64,000 nucleotides of DNA from Aquabacterium sp. (GCA_030654395.1 JAURXM010000116.1:62001-126000); one strand, 5' to 3'. Shown: positions 52,238 to 63,053, numbered from the stretch's first letter. The notes: generated from the sequence alone by a model not told the origin. Program-made: numbers and translations.

Positions 52238-53861
52238 GGCGGCTGTTGGCGTGGTCCACTGGGCTCGCTTGTGCCGCGCGGCCTGCTGCGATCGCCGCTT
52301 GTAACGCTGGCACGCGTTGAGCGATCTCAGCTGGCGTGGCGCCTAGTCCACGCACCACACACAGCGTGGCGGGCCCGCATGCGGCAAAGCGGGCGAGGTC
52401 CTCTAGCGTCAGCAGCCCTCCGATGGCCAGCACTGGCGCAGGGCTGTGTGTGACCCACCAGCTCAGGTTGCGCTCGCCTTGCGGGGTCCACGGCATGTCT
52501 TTGGTGATGGTCGACTGAACTGGCCCACATGCCACCGCGCTGGCACCACAGCCCGCAGCACGTGCCAGCTCCCACAGGCTGTGTGTGCTCACACCGAGAA
52601 CCACTTTGTGGCGTGCCGCCAAGAGCTGCTTGCGATCGCTCAGGCTCAAGGCCAGCATGTCTTCTTGACCTAAATGCAGGCCCAGTTTGAGCCCGGGGAT
52701 GTCGACCAAGGTCAGTGCGTCTTGCCAGTGGTCATTGATGAACAAAGTGGCACCGTGTTGTGCGGCCACGTGGGCGCTGTCTTGGATATGCGCCATCGCA
52801 CCTTCGCGGGCCTTGTGGCGCAATTGCAGGCAACGCACCCCGGCTTGCGCGGCATCCGCCAAGCTGCGGCTGTCAGGCAAGATGCCATAGAGCCCATCTG
52901 ACGGGGCGTCAAAAGGCAAAAACAAAGGGGCGCCAACAGCTTGGCGCTCATGGGGGGCTAAGGTAAGTTGCCACGGCAGTTGCTGCCCCAGACCTAAGTA
53001 AGGTAGCGGGCCTAAGGGGCTTGCCGCTGTGGCGTGGACGGGCCCTGCCCCCTCGCCGGCCGCGTGGGCCTGCTGCAAAGCCTGATGCGTCAGCATCTTG
53101 GCCAGCACCACCGCATCGGCAGGGCTGTGCCCACGAGCCAGTGCCGCTGCTGCTGCGGTGGCGAAGGTGCAACCACTGCCATGGTGGTGCACGGTCGGCA
53201 CACGTGGTGAGCAAAGCCAACCTTGCGCTTGAGGCACATCTAGCCAATCCATGGCCCAATCAGGGTGGGGCGCATCACCGCCTGTGATGGCCACGCCTTT
53301 GGCACCCATTTGACGCAATCGTGCAGACAGACGGGGAGCGTCGTCATCCGGCCCGTTGTGCACCGCACTGAGCCCGAGCAAACGCCGTGCTTCAGCCCGA
53401 TTGGGTGTGATCAAGGTGGCCCTGGGCAGCAGCTCGCGTCGAACCGTCCACAGCACGGCGTCATCGCAAAAAGCGGCGCCCCCAGACGAAGCCCCCAACA
53501 CCGGGTCCACCACCAGTACCAGATCAGGGTTGCGCAGGCGCAGATGGTCTATCCACTTGGCGACCAGCTCGATGGTGCTGCTTTGCCCCAGCAAGCCTGT
53601 CTTGATGACTGCGGGGGGCATGTCGTTGGCCAGCGCGGTCAATTGCGCCTCAAGCTGGGGCAAGGTGACGGGGTAGACCGCTTGCACCCCCAGCGAGTGT
53701 TGCGCGGTGATGCTCGCCACCACGGGGCACAGGTGCACATCCATGGCATCGGCGGCACGCTGATCGGCGCTCAGGCCTGCGCCACCGCTGGTGTCGTGGC
53801 CGGCGATGCTCCAGATGATGCGGGGGCGGGGGGGAAGGGGATTGGGCAAAGGACGGGGCAT
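52212..53861 (-). CDS. thiDE: ThiD-ThiE fusion (HMP-P kinase / thiamine-phosphate synthase)
   Basis: 549 residues. The first half (about 1-270) is a hydroxymethylpyrimidine kinase (SIAGHDTSGGAGLSADQRAADAM, VVDPVLGASSGG, TPNRAEARRLLG, and GSGCTFATAAAAALARG). The second half (about 320-530) is thiamine-phosphate synthase (LQLRHKAREG, LFINDHWQDAL, LHLGQEDM, and VACGPVQSTITK). The two fuse HMP-PP with the thiazole phosphate made by ThiG. The ATG at 53861 overlaps the thiG stop (TGATG); a GTG at 53864 is also possible. It is the last gene of the thiamine operon. Confidence 0.92.
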   Translation of the reverse strand: MPRPLPNPLPPRPRIIWSIAGHDTSGGAGLSADQRAADAMDVHLCPVVASITAQHSLGVQAVYPVTLPQLEAQLTALANDMPPAVIKTGLLGQSSTIELVAKWIDHLRLRNPDLVLVVDPVLGASSGGAAFCDDAVLWTVRRELLPRATLITPNRAEARRLLGLSAVHNGPDDDAPRLSARLRQMGAKGVAITGGDAPHPDWAMDWLDVPQAQGWLCSPRVPTVHHHGSGCTFATAAAAALARGHSPADAVVLAKMLTHQALQQAHAAGEGAGPVHATAASPLGPLPYLGLGQQLPWQLTLAPHERQAVGAPLFLPFDAPSDGLYGILPDSRSLADAAQAGVRCLQLRHKAREGAMAHIQDSAHVAAQHGATLFINDHWQDALTLVDIPGLKLGLHLGQEDMLALSLSDRKQLLAARHKVVLGVSTHSLWELARAAGCGASAVACGPVQSTITKDMPWTPQGERNLSWWVTHSPAPVLAIGGLLTLEDLARFAACGPATLCVVRGLGATPAEIAQRVPALQAAIAAGRAAQASPVDHANSRLTLPHPVL

Positions 53862-54670
53862 CACAGCAGCAAAAAAGGTTGACCGCCAACGGGTGTGGTG
53901 GCCACGGCGACATCACTGCGCGGCATCAATCCGGCGAGGAAGCCTTCTCGCCCAGCTTGAACAGCGTGCGCAAAGGCCGATGCCATCTGCGCGGGTTGTT
54001 TGGCCTGCGATACGGCTGAATTGAGCAGCACGGCGTCCATGCCGAGTTCCATGGCCGCAGTCGCATGCGATGGCGCACCCAACCCGGCATCGACAATCAA
54101 AGTGATGTCCGGCAGCCGTGCACGCAGTGTGCGCAGCGCCCACGGGTTGAGCAGGCCCATGCCTGAGCCAATGGGCGCAGCCCAAGGCATGAGGATGCGA
54201 CACCCCGCATCAACCAAACGTTGTGCGCTGACCAAGTCGTCTGTGCAATAGGGCAAGACCACAAAACCGTCGTTGACCAGTTGCCGTGCGGCATCGACCA
54301 GCTCAAAGGGGTCGGGTTGCAGGGTTTGTTCATCACCCACGACCTCCAGCTTGATCCAGTTTGTGCCCAGCAGCTCACGCGCCATGTGCGCCAAGGTGAT
54401 GGCCTCGCGTGCGCTGCGGCACCCGGCGGTATTGGGCAACAGATGAGCGCCTTGCGCCTTGGCCGCATCACGGATGATCTGCACAAAACCGTTGTCCCCG
54501 CCACCGGCTATGGCCAAGGTGCGCTTGAGGCCCAAGGTCAATACCTGTGAGCCAGATGACTCAATGGCGTCTCGCAGCACCATGGGTGAGGGGTAGCCCG
54601 CCGTACCCAGTAAAAATCGACTCGTGAGTGTGACCTCGCCGATTTGCCAGCTGTCGTGGGATGGTGACAT
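53861..54670 (-). CDS. thiG: Thiazole synthase
   Basis: 269 residues from the ATG at 54670. The barrel enzyme has the Schiff-base Lys in NWIKLEVVGDE, and family segments LLGTAGYPSP, LPNTAGCRSAREAITLAHMAREL, and MPWAAPIGSGMGLLNPWALR. It joins ThiS-thiocarboxylate sulfur, dehydroglycine (from ThiO) and DXP to make the thiazole phosphate. It lies two bases after thiS and overlaps thiDE by one base. Confidence 0.95.
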   Translation of the reverse strand: MSPSHDSWQIGEVTLTSRFLLGTAGYPSPMVLRDAIESSGSQVLTLGLKRTLAIAGGGDNGFVQIIRDAAKAQGAHLLPNTAGCRSAREAITLAHMARELLGTNWIKLEVVGDEQTLQPDPFELVDAARQLVNDGFVVLPYCTDDLVSAQRLVDAGCRILMPWAAPIGSGMGLLNPWALRTLRARLPDITLIVDAGLGAPSHATAAMELGMDAVLLNSAVSQAKQPAQMASAFAHAVQAGREGFLAGLMPRSDVAVATTPVGGQPFLLL

Positions 54671-54672
54671 GT

Positions 54673-54903
54673 TCAGCCTCCGGTGATGGGCGAGAAACAC
54701 AACACGGTGTCGCCCTCGTTTAAGACATGGCTGGTGCGTGCGCCTCGGGCGACGAACTGGCCATTGACGGCGGTGGCCACGCTTTCGGGCTGCTGCGGCA
54801 GATCGACAAGCAACTGCGCCACCAGTGTGGCCAGCGTGCTGCCTGCAAGCAGCGAGACGGGGCCTTGATCCGTGCGTACGGTGATGTGGCTTTTGTTGTT
54901 CAT
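54673..54903 (-). CDS. thiS: Sulfur carrier protein
   Basis: 76 residues ending in the required Gly-Gly (FSPITGG), which is thiocarboxylated for sulfur transfer to ThiG. The ubiquitin-like fold is suggested by VNGQFVARG near the middle and GDTVLCFSPITGG at the end. A short N-terminal lead (MNNKSHITVRTDQGP) is slightly longer than in compact ThiS. It overlaps the thiO stop by four bases (ATGA). Confidence 0.93.
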   Translation of the reverse strand: MNNKSHITVRTDQGPVSLLAGSTLATLVAQLLVDLPQQPESVATAVNGQFVARGARTSHVLNEGDTVLCFSPITGG

Positions 54904-55979
54904 GTTGTGTTGCTTAAAACAGTGCCCAAGGCCTCGTCCATCAAGGATGGCGCCAGCAGCCAGCCATGGCGATACAGGCCATTGATGCGCACCAAGCCCG
55001 GCTCGACATGGACGATCGGTCTGTGGTCGGGCAGGGCCGGGCGCAAGTTGGTTTCCATGCGCACAATGCGTGCCTCAGCCAGTGCGGGGGCCACGCTGTG
55101 CGCGGCGGCCATGAGCTCCACGGCACTGCGCAGTGACATGGCAGAGCGGTCTTCGCTCTCGATCTCGCTGGCGCCGACCAAGACGATATCGCCTGGGCGC
55201 GGCACGATGTAAACGCGGTGGCGTGGGTGCAGAAGCCGCACGGGCCGCTGCAGATTCAAGCCGGGCGCATGCAGCCAAACCAATTCGCCACGCACACCGC
55301 GCACAGGCACATCGGGTCGCGCGCCTACACCACGTACATCAAACACCCAATCAAAACGGTGCGTAGGCTGGCCGTTGCCATTGGCGATATCGATGCAGCC
55401 CGGTGCGATGTGGCGAACCGGCTGTGCCCAGTGCCACTGCACGTCAGGGGCATCCTCATAAAGGCATTGCATGGTGCGCACGGTGTCGATGTGGCCTTCG
55501 CCATCCAGCATCCAAGCATGCAGCGGGCCTGAGGCGCTGTGCAAACTGGGCTCGACATGACAGAGTTGGGCCGCACTCAGTGCTTGCGGCTGATGCGGTG
55601 CCTCGCCAAGGCGTGACAGCACGCGTTGCGCTGCGCCCAGATCGGTGCCATGTGCCACCATGAGGCTGCCTCGGCGTGCAAAGTAAGGCGGCTTGTGTGT
55701 GCGCGAAGCCAAGGCGCCCGTGATCTGCTCCCACCTGGTGATCGAATGCCAGCCGCGTTGAGCGATATCTGCATCGGCGGTTTCTAACTCGGCCAGTGGG
55801 CTCAGCATGCCTGCAGCCGTGAAGCCTGCTGCGCCATGCCCGTCAAAGCCAGGTTGTGGCCCGGGTGCGGGGTCAAATACATGCACCTGGTGCCCCTGAT
55901 GCGCCAGTGTCCATGCGAGCAGGCGCCCCATCAAACCGGCCCCGGCGATGCCCATGTTCAAGCTTTGCGTGCCTTGCAT
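54900..55979 (-). CDS. thiO: Glycine oxidase, thiazole pathway
   Basis: 359 residues. The FAD-binding motif is GIAGAGLMGRLLAWTLAHQGH near the N-terminus, and the C-terminal GLYRHGWLLAPSLMDEAL is typical of ThiO. It oxidises glycine to the imine used by ThiG. Its place between thiC and thiS confirms the role, in the aerobic (ThiO rather than ThiH) version of the pathway. It starts two bases after the thiC stop. Confidence 0.93.
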   Translation of the reverse strand: MQGTQSLNMGIAGAGLMGRLLAWTLAHQGHQVHVFDPAPGPQPGFDGHGAAGFTAAGMLSPLAELETADADIAQRGWHSITRWEQITGALASRTHKPPYFARRGSLMVAHGTDLGAAQRVLSRLGEAPHQPQALSAAQLCHVEPSLHSASGPLHAWMLDGEGHIDTVRTMQCLYEDAPDVQWHWAQPVRHIAPGCIDIANGNGQPTHRFDWVFDVRGVGARPDVPVRGVRGELVWLHAPGLNLQRPVRLLHPRHRVYIVPRPGDIVLVGASEIESEDRSAMSLRSAVELMAAAHSVAPALAEARIVRMETNLRPALPDHRPIVHVEPGLVRINGLYRHGWLLAPSLMDEALGTVLSNTT

Positions 55980-55981
55980 GA

Positions 55982-57904
<1,923 letters not shown>

Positions 57905-57992
57905 TCAACACGTGCTCCGAGGGTGCCTGCGGCCGAACGGATCGGCACGACGACGTCAAGCCCATCAGGGTGACGCAGTCGCATCAGGTACA

Positions 57993-58085
57993 GCTCTTCT
58001 TTCGCCGGTATGAGCCGGATCAAGTTCAGCGGGTTCGGTAAGCCATCTCAGCGCAGCACGAATCACATGCAGCACACCCCGGAGC
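57993..58085 (-). promoter_or_regulatory. TPP riboswitch (THI element)
   Basis: Read on the minus strand, the aptamer has CCGGGGTG, GCTGAGATGG, ACCCGCTGAACTTGATCCGG, and TACCGGCGAA in the right order. The outer stem can pair GCTC (58082-58085) with GAGC (57993-57996). No T-run follows, so it probably controls translation start rather than termination. It should shut off thiC and its operon when thiamine pyrophosphate is plentiful. Confidence 0.93.
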
Positions 58086-58145
58086 AGTGCACAGTGTATG
58101 CGCAACTTGGCTACACTGGCGCCACCCATCGCAAGGAGCCCACAC

Positions 58146-59228
58146 ATGAGTCATGACACACCACAGACAGCCACGCCATCTCAAACGGTGCTTGTCACCG
58201 GGGCCTCTGGTTACATTGCAGGTTGGATCGTTAAATATTTATTGGATGAAGGTCACACCGTGCACGCTACCGTGCGTGACCCCTCACGTGCGGCCAGCGT
58301 GGCGCATTTGCAGGCCCTTGCCAAGGACGCACCCGGGCGCTTGAAGTTGTTCAAAGCCGAGTTGCTCACGCCCGGTAGTTACGACGAGGCAACCCAAGGT
58401 TGCGACATCGTGATGCACACCGCATCGCCCTTTGTGATGGATGGTTTCAAGGATGCCAACGAGGCCTTGGTTCGCCCTGCGGTAGAGGGCACGCGCAATG
58501 TGCTGGAGTCGGTTGCCCGTTGCAGCAGCGTCAAGCGCGTGGTGCTGACCAGCAGCGCCGCTTCGGTCTATGGCGACAACATCGAGATCAAGGACAAAGC
58601 CAAGGGTATGTTCACTGAAGCCGACTGGAATGACACCAGCAGCGTGGACCATAACCCGTATCAGTTCTCTAAAGTCGCGGCCGAGCGTGAGGCATGGCGG
58701 CTCCAAAAGCTCACGCCGCGCTGGGATCTGGTGACGATCAACCCGGTGATGGTTTTTGGCCCCTCATTGACCAGCAGCAGCAACTCCGCCAGCATCGACA
58801 CCTTGCTGCAAATGGCCGATGGCCGGCTGCGCAGCGGGGTGCCTGATCTGCAGTTTGGTGTGGTTGACGTGCGTGATGTGGCGCGTGCCCACTTGTTGGC
58901 TGCCTTCAAGCCCGAGGCCAATGGCCGTCACATTTTGTGCGCAGAGGTGTTGAGCATGATGGGCATGGTGCGTTTGCTCAAGGCCAAATACGGCAGCCAG
59001 TACCCATTCCCATTGATGGTGGCGCCCAAGGCGGTGACATGGCTTGTGGGGCCGCTACTTGGGCCGGTTTCACGCAAGTTTGTGAGCCGCAACGTCGGTC
59101 ACCCAATCAAGGTCGACAACAGCCGTTCACGCCAGGCTTTGGGCGTGAGCTACCGTACCGCCCAAGATACGCTGCAAGCGCATTTTCAGCAGGTGATTGA
59201 TGATGGCCTGCTGAAAAAGCGCGCCTGA
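58146..59228 (+). CDS. NAD(P)-dependent epimerase/reductase (dihydroflavonol reductase-like)
   Basis: 360 residues from the ATG at 58146, with an AAGGAG site seven bases upstream. The short-chain extended Rossmann motif is VLVTGASGYIAGWIVKYLL, and the catalytic set is SSAASVYGD then YxxxK as YQFSKVAAE. The later VVDVRDVARAHLLAAF is typical of the DFR/4-coumarate-type reductases. It probably reduces a carbonyl in a hydrophobic substrate; none can be named. It is divergent from the riboswitch/thiC transcript and convergent with the next tiny gene. Confidence 0.87.
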   Translation: MSHDTPQTATPSQTVLVTGASGYIAGWIVKYLLDEGHTVHATVRDPSRAASVAHLQALAKDAPGRLKLFKAELLTPGSYDEATQGCDIVMHTASPFVMDGFKDANEALVRPAVEGTRNVLESVARCSSVKRVVLTSSAASVYGDNIEIKDKAKGMFTEADWNDTSSVDHNPYQFSKVAAEREAWRLQKLTPRWDLVTINPVMVFGPSLTSSSNSASIDTLLQMADGRLRSGVPDLQFGVVDVRDVARAHLLAAFKPEANGRHILCAEVLSMMGMVRLLKAKYGSQYPFPLMVAPKAVTWLVGPLLGPVSRKFVSRNVGHPIKVDNSRSRQALGVSYRTAQDTLQAHFQQVIDDGLLKKRA

Positions 59229-59233
59229 AGCCT

Positions 59234-59416
59234 TCAGCGCTCGATGGACGCGCTGACGAGTGCCACTTGATTCAAGGGCGCGAGCTTGGCCGTGGCGCTG
59301 TCGCGTGCTTGTGTTTGTTTCGCAGGCGCTCGCAAGGCGACCTCCGGCGCTTGGGGCTTTGGGCCAATCAGCGCAAGCAAAATGGCCAAGGGGGCGATGG
59401 CAAGATGCGGTCTCAT
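59234..59416 (-). CDS. Possible small secreted protein (60 aa)
   Basis: 60 residues, starting MRPHLAIAPLAILLALIGPKPQAPEV, which could be a short signal peptide or membrane anchor. The remainder is Ala-, Gln- and Lys-rich and low-complexity. It ends six bases from the stop of the convergent reductase gene. There is little else to support it, so this could be a chance frame. Confidence 0.35.
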   Translation of the reverse strand: MRPHLAIAPLAILLALIGPKPQAPEVALRAPAKQTQARDSATAKLAPLNQVALVSASIER

Positions 59417-59483
59417 GACAGTAGAGCGGACAACGAAGCCTATTTTTATATGTTGATAGAAGTCTAGGCTGGACGTGGCGCGG

Positions 59484-59527
59484 GAGCCATCCCCGGCACG
59501 GGGGGGCTCATTCCCCTGTTCGAGGGG
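59484..59527. promoter_or_regulatory. Paired hairpins upstream of the BLUF gene
   Basis: First hairpin: GAGCC..CCCCG pairs with CGGGG..GGCTC (59484-59509). Immediately after, CCCC-N6-AGGGGG (59513-59527). The latter resembles the inverted repeats at 25615 and 28058. They sit about 170 bases before the BLUF gene in a gap of 277 bases. There is no T-run, so a terminator is less likely than a regulatory element. Confidence 0.4.
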
Positions 59528-59693
59528 GCTTGGTTCGGCGATTTCTCGGCTGCTTGCTTGGTGGCGATGCGCTACAGCAACTGCCTTGCTCGCGTCTTGC
59601 TACATCAGATAAACTCAGACTGATATGCAGTCCCACTCTCTGGCTGCGGTCGGCTAACGGAGGCCGTTTGATTCCGTCAAGCTGGAGTCAAGC

Positions 59694-60125
59694 ATGGAGC
59701 CCCTTGAACGTCTCGTTTATGTATCAAGTGCCGTCCAGCCCGTCAGTGATGCGCAGCTTCTCCACTTGCTTGAGCGTGCGCGGTTGAGGAACAAGCGCTG
59801 CCATGTCACGGGGCTATTGCTGTTCGATGCAGGAAACTTCATGCAGTACATCGAGGGGCCGCGCTCAGGTTTGTCCGAGGTGTACGGACACATAAAGCAA
59901 GACCCCATGCACACAGGTCTGATAGAGCTCTGTCTTGAGCGCGCAAATCATCGCGCCTTCAGCGACTGGGCCATGGCCGCAAGGGTCTTTGAACCAGGTG
60001 GACAGGTTCGCAACGTCGCCTCTGACGCAGATCAATGCTTTAATTTCAATTCGCTCTCAGCTGCGCATGGTTCCGCCGGGATTTTGCTCCAGGGCTTTTG
60101 GCAAAGAAGTCAACGCCTGCTGTAG
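59694..60125 (+). CDS. BLUF-domain blue-light sensor protein
   Basis: 143 residues, essentially one BLUF domain with a short tail. Flavin-contact residues are seen: Tyr in RLVYVSSA, Asn in RNKRCHVTG, Gln in FMQYIEGP, and Trp in FSDWAMAAR. It should bind FAD and change hydrogen bonding on blue light. There is no fused output domain, so it must act through a partner protein, possibly a diguanylate cyclase or a transcription factor. A GGAG site precedes the ATG. It is convergent with the feo operon. Confidence 0.9.
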   Translation: MEPLERLVYVSSAVQPVSDAQLLHLLERARLRNKRCHVTGLLLFDAGNFMQYIEGPRSGLSEVYGHIKQDPMHTGLIELCLERANHRAFSDWAMAARVFEPGGQVRNVASDADQCFNFNSLSAAHGSAGILLQGFWQRSQRLL

Positions 60126-60249
60126 TCCGGCGGGTTGTTGCTGCCGGTCGATCACACGATCAGCATCCTACCGAAGGACCAACCGTCAGTTCGAGTGGCG
60201 CAGCGTGGGCTTTGATGTTGTCGAATACCCCCTGCGGCCTTGCCGTGGC

Positions 60250-60507
60250 TCAGTCTGTTGTGCGACGCACCACATGGACGCGGTGGTCCTTGCTGCTGGT
60301 TTGGCCTTGCCCGCAGTTACCACAGCCGTGGCTGCAACTGGCACTTGGCCCTGTTGGTGTGCTTTTGTCGGCGCAGCCCGCTTGAGTTGATACGGCGGGT
60401 GCGCCCATGATGAGCTTGGCCAAGCCAGGCCACCAGCGGCGTCCGACATAAACGAGTGCGGCTGCCCCCACGCTGAATGTGATGATGGTTTGCCAGTCCA
60501 TGATCAT
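60250..60507 (-). CDS. FeoB-associated Cys-rich membrane protein
   Basis: 85 residues. One membrane segment near the N-terminus (IITFSVGAAALVYVGRRWW) precedes a Cys-rich tail with CSHGCGNCGQG. This is the usual layout of the short protein found next to feoB in many proteobacteria. It begins right after the feoB stop. The Cys cluster may bind iron or an iron-sulfur cluster to assist FeoB. Confidence 0.82.
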   Translation of the reverse strand: MIMDWQTIITFSVGAAALVYVGRRWWPGLAKLIMGAPAVSTQAGCADKSTPTGPSASCSHGCGNCGQGQTSSKDHRVHVVRRTTD

Positions 60508-62397
60508 TCAGCCCACCCAGAGCAAAGCCAGTTGGTAGACGATGAAAGAGGCGCCGTAAGCCAGGGCGAGCAGGTAGAGCAGCATCAGCATGGGGATGCG
60601 CCAGCCATTGGTTTCGCGTTTGACCACAATCAGTGTGGACAAGCATTGCGGGGCAAACACGAACCACGTCAGCAGCGACAGCGCAGTCGGCAAAGTCCAA
60701 GCATGCTGGATCACCGCTTGCAAAGCGTGGGACAGGTCATCACCTGTTTGCGACATGGCATAAACCGTGCCCAAGGCGGCTACGACCACCTCGCGTGCAG
60801 CCATGCCCGGCACCAACGCAATGCAAATTTGCCAAGTAAAGCCGATGGGGGCAAAAATCACCTCCAGCAACCGCCCAGCCATGCCTGCCAAGCTGTACTC
60901 AATGGCGGGCCCTGTCGCGCCTTGGGGGGCGCCGGGGAAGTTCGATAAAAACCACAACAAAATCATCAGTGCCAAGATGATGGTGCCCACCCGTTTGATG
61001 AAGAGTGACGCACGTTCCCACAAGCCGATAGCCAGGTTGCGCAGATGTGGCACGTGGTAGTCAGGCAGCTCCATCAGCAGGGGTTGATCAGCGCCTTGCT
61101 TCATGAACAGTTTGAGCACCAGAGCCACCAGCATGGCTGACAAAATGCCCGACATGTACAGCGCAAACAGCACCAAGCCTTGTAGGTTGAAGATGCCTGC
61201 CACGGTGCGATCGGGGATGAAAGCTGCAATCAAAAGCGCGTAGACAGGCAAGCGCGCCGAGCAGGTCATCAAGGGGGCAATGAGGATCGTGACCAGCCTG
61301 TCACGCGGATCGGCAATGGTGCGCGTGGCCATGATGCCCGGTATAGCGCAAGCAAAGCTCGACAACAAAGGGATGAAGGCGCGGCCGGACAAGCCGACGC
61401 TGCCCATGATCCGATCAAGCAAAAAGGCGGCTCGGGGCAGGTAGCCTGAATCCTCTAGGGCCAAGATGAAGCCAAACAAGATGATGATTTGAGGCAGGAA
61501 GACCAGCACACTGCCAGCCCCACCAATCACACCCTCGACCAGCAGGCTGCGCAACATCCCATCGGCCATGTTGTCTTTGACAAAATCACCGACTTGCCCC
61601 ATGCCGGCGTCAACCCAATCCATGGGCGCCGCGGCCCAGCTGAACACGGCCTGAAAGACCAAGAACATCAGTGCCGCCAGAATCATCGGGCCCAGTACCG
61701 GGTGCAGCACATAGCGGTCTAATACATGGGTCAGGCGCGAGCCCTTGTCGGGTGTCATCACGCATTCGGCGAGCAGCTGGCTGACGCGCTTGTGTGTGTC
61801 TTCAACAGGTGTTTGGGCGATGCGATCCATAGGACGCGGCGCGGTGGGCTGGGGTAGCCGTGCCCAATCGAGCCGATCAAACTGGGCCAACAGGGCGCGT
61901 TCGCCACCTGACTTCACGGCAACCGCCTCGACGACGGGGATGCCCAGTTTGTCTTGCAGTTTGGCGACGTCGATGTGGATGCCGCGCTGCGTCGCTAAAT
62001 CCATCATGTTGATGGCCAACAGCATCGGGACGCCCAATGTCTGCAGCTCCAGCACCATGCGCAAATTCAAGCGCAAATTGGTGGCATCGACCACGCAAAC
62101 CAAACCAACGGGAGCGGGCTCACCTTGGCGTACACCCGCAATCACATCGCGGGTGATGGCCTCATCGGGTGTGACGGCCAGCAGGCTGTAAGCGCCGGGT
62201 AAATCCAGCAGCCGCCACGCTTGGCCACCAGGGGATACAAATTGCCCCTCTTTGCGCTCGACCGTCACGCCTGCGTAGTTGCCGACTTTTTGTTTGGAAC
62301 CCGTCAGCCGGTTAAACAGGGCTGTCTTGCCGCAGTTCGGGTTGCCTACCAAAGCGATCAGCGGTGCGGTGGATGCATCAGGGCTTACTGCGGTCAT
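60508..62397 (-). CDS. feoB: Ferrous iron transporter FeoB
   Basis: 629 residues. The N-terminal G-domain has G1 GNPNCGKTALFNRLTG, a G2 region NYAGVTVERKEG, G3 DLPGAYSL, and the NMMDLATQRG segment. The membrane domain follows with typical Gate motifs: PLLSSFACAIPGIMATRTI and MTCSARLPVYALLIAAFI. Both Cys in these motifs are conserved. It imports Fe2+ driven by GTP. It lies 21 bases after feoA and is followed directly by the Cys-rich partner. A Fur-like box lies before feoA. Confidence 0.95.
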   Translation of the reverse strand: MTAVSPDASTAPLIALVGNPNCGKTALFNRLTGSKQKVGNYAGVTVERKEGQFVSPGGQAWRLLDLPGAYSLLAVTPDEAITRDVIAGVRQGEPAPVGLVCVVDATNLRLNLRMVLELQTLGVPMLLAINMMDLATQRGIHIDVAKLQDKLGIPVVEAVAVKSGGERALLAQFDRLDWARLPQPTAPRPMDRIAQTPVEDTHKRVSQLLAECVMTPDKGSRLTHVLDRYVLHPVLGPMILAALMFLVFQAVFSWAAAPMDWVDAGMGQVGDFVKDNMADGMLRSLLVEGVIGGAGSVLVFLPQIIILFGFILALEDSGYLPRAAFLLDRIMGSVGLSGRAFIPLLSSFACAIPGIMATRTIADPRDRLVTILIAPLMTCSARLPVYALLIAAFIPDRTVAGIFNLQGLVLFALYMSGILSAMLVALVLKLFMKQGADQPLLMELPDYHVPHLRNLAIGLWERASLFIKRVGTIILALMILLWFLSNFPGAPQGATGPAIEYSLAGMAGRLLEVIFAPIGFTWQICIALVPGMAAREVVVAALGTVYAMSQTGDDLSHALQAVIQHAWTLPTALSLLTWFVFAPQCLSTLIVVKRETNGWRIPMLMLLYLLALAYGASFIVYQLALLWVG

Positions 62398-62418
62398 GGT
62401 CTGTTCCTGCGGTGTGGG

Positions 62419-62700
62419 TTAGCCCAGCACCACCTCTATCAACGAGGACTCTAGTTTGCGCATGGCAAAGGTGCTGGTGCCCACGCGGACGGCCAGCGGG
62501 CCATGACCAAAAAAGATGCGCCGCAAAACTTGAACACGTTCACCGGGTACAAAGCCGAGCTCCATCAGACGACGCTTGAGTGCGCCGCCATCGGGGGGGC
62601 CCGCCTTGATGCTTTGAATCGTCGCCAATGCCCGCACGGGCAGTTTGTCCAGCGTGGTCGGCGGCGAGGTGCTGGCGTGAGCAGGGCATTCGGATTTCAT
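62419..62700 (-). CDS. feoA: Ferrous iron transport protein FeoA
   Basis: 93 residues with an SH3-like core: DGGALKRRLMELGFVPGERVQVLRR then GPLAVRVGTSTFAMRKLESSLIEV. An N-terminal lead of about 18 residues (MKSECPAHASTSPPTTLD) is extra. FeoA is the small regulatory partner of FeoB. It is the first gene of the feo operon and lies next to a Fur-box-like array. Confidence 0.93.
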   Translation of the reverse strand: MKSECPAHASTSPPTTLDKLPVRALATIQSIKAGPPDGGALKRRLMELGFVPGERVQVLRRIFFGHGPLAVRVGTSTFAMRKLESSLIEVVLG

Positions 62701-62718
62701 AGCCGCATTCTAGATTCA

Positions 62719-62748
62719 AATGCGACTTATTCGCAATGACATTCATTG
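62719..62748 (-). promoter_or_regulatory. Fur-box-like array upstream of feoA
   Basis: Two overlapping dyads: TGCGA-N5-TCGCA (62721-62735) and CAATGA-CAT-TCATTG (62734-62748). The combined 30 bases read like the overlapping hexamers of Fur sites in betaproteobacteria and lie 19 bases before feoA. Iron-dependent repression of feoAB is expected (inference). Confidence 0.65.
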
Positions 62749-62999
62749 ACTTGCATCACGGAAACAAGGTCTTTTCCTGTGATCGAGGGGGAGGGTGTGC
62801 GTGACGCATGTAACGCCGATTTCGACATATGGAAGCGTAAGTTGAACGGGCTTACCCTAACCCTAAAGAGGGGTATTCCTCATGAAGCACTTCCACACCC
62901 GTCTGCATGTCTTTGATTTATAACGATATTTTTTTCGAGGATTGCTGCCGAAATAGCGGCTAAGTCTTTGATTTCATTAGGTTTTTTTTGCAAGAACGC

Positions 63000-63053
63000 T
63001 TGATTTTGGTGCGGGTGATCGGTTAAAGTGGGATTTAGTGCAAATTCGTGGGG
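63000..63053 (+). promoter_or_regulatory. mraZ promoter candidate and MraZ operator
   Basis: TGGGA (63029-63033), TGCAA (63039-63043) and TGGGG (63049-63053) are spaced exactly ten bases apart, which is the TGGGN-N5 repeat bound by MraZ; the middle copy is degenerate. A weak -35/-10 pair may be TTGATT (63000-63005) and TAAAGT (63024-63029). The position next to the start suggests autoregulation of the division cluster. Confidence 0.75.

Noticed and set aside
62854..62866. Telomere-like CCCTAACCCTAAA
   Set aside because: Two units only in a circular-type bacterial context; taken as chance.
62882..62923. 13-codon ORF before mraZ as a leader peptide
   Set aside because: Very short, far upstream of mraZ, and without attenuator-like structure.
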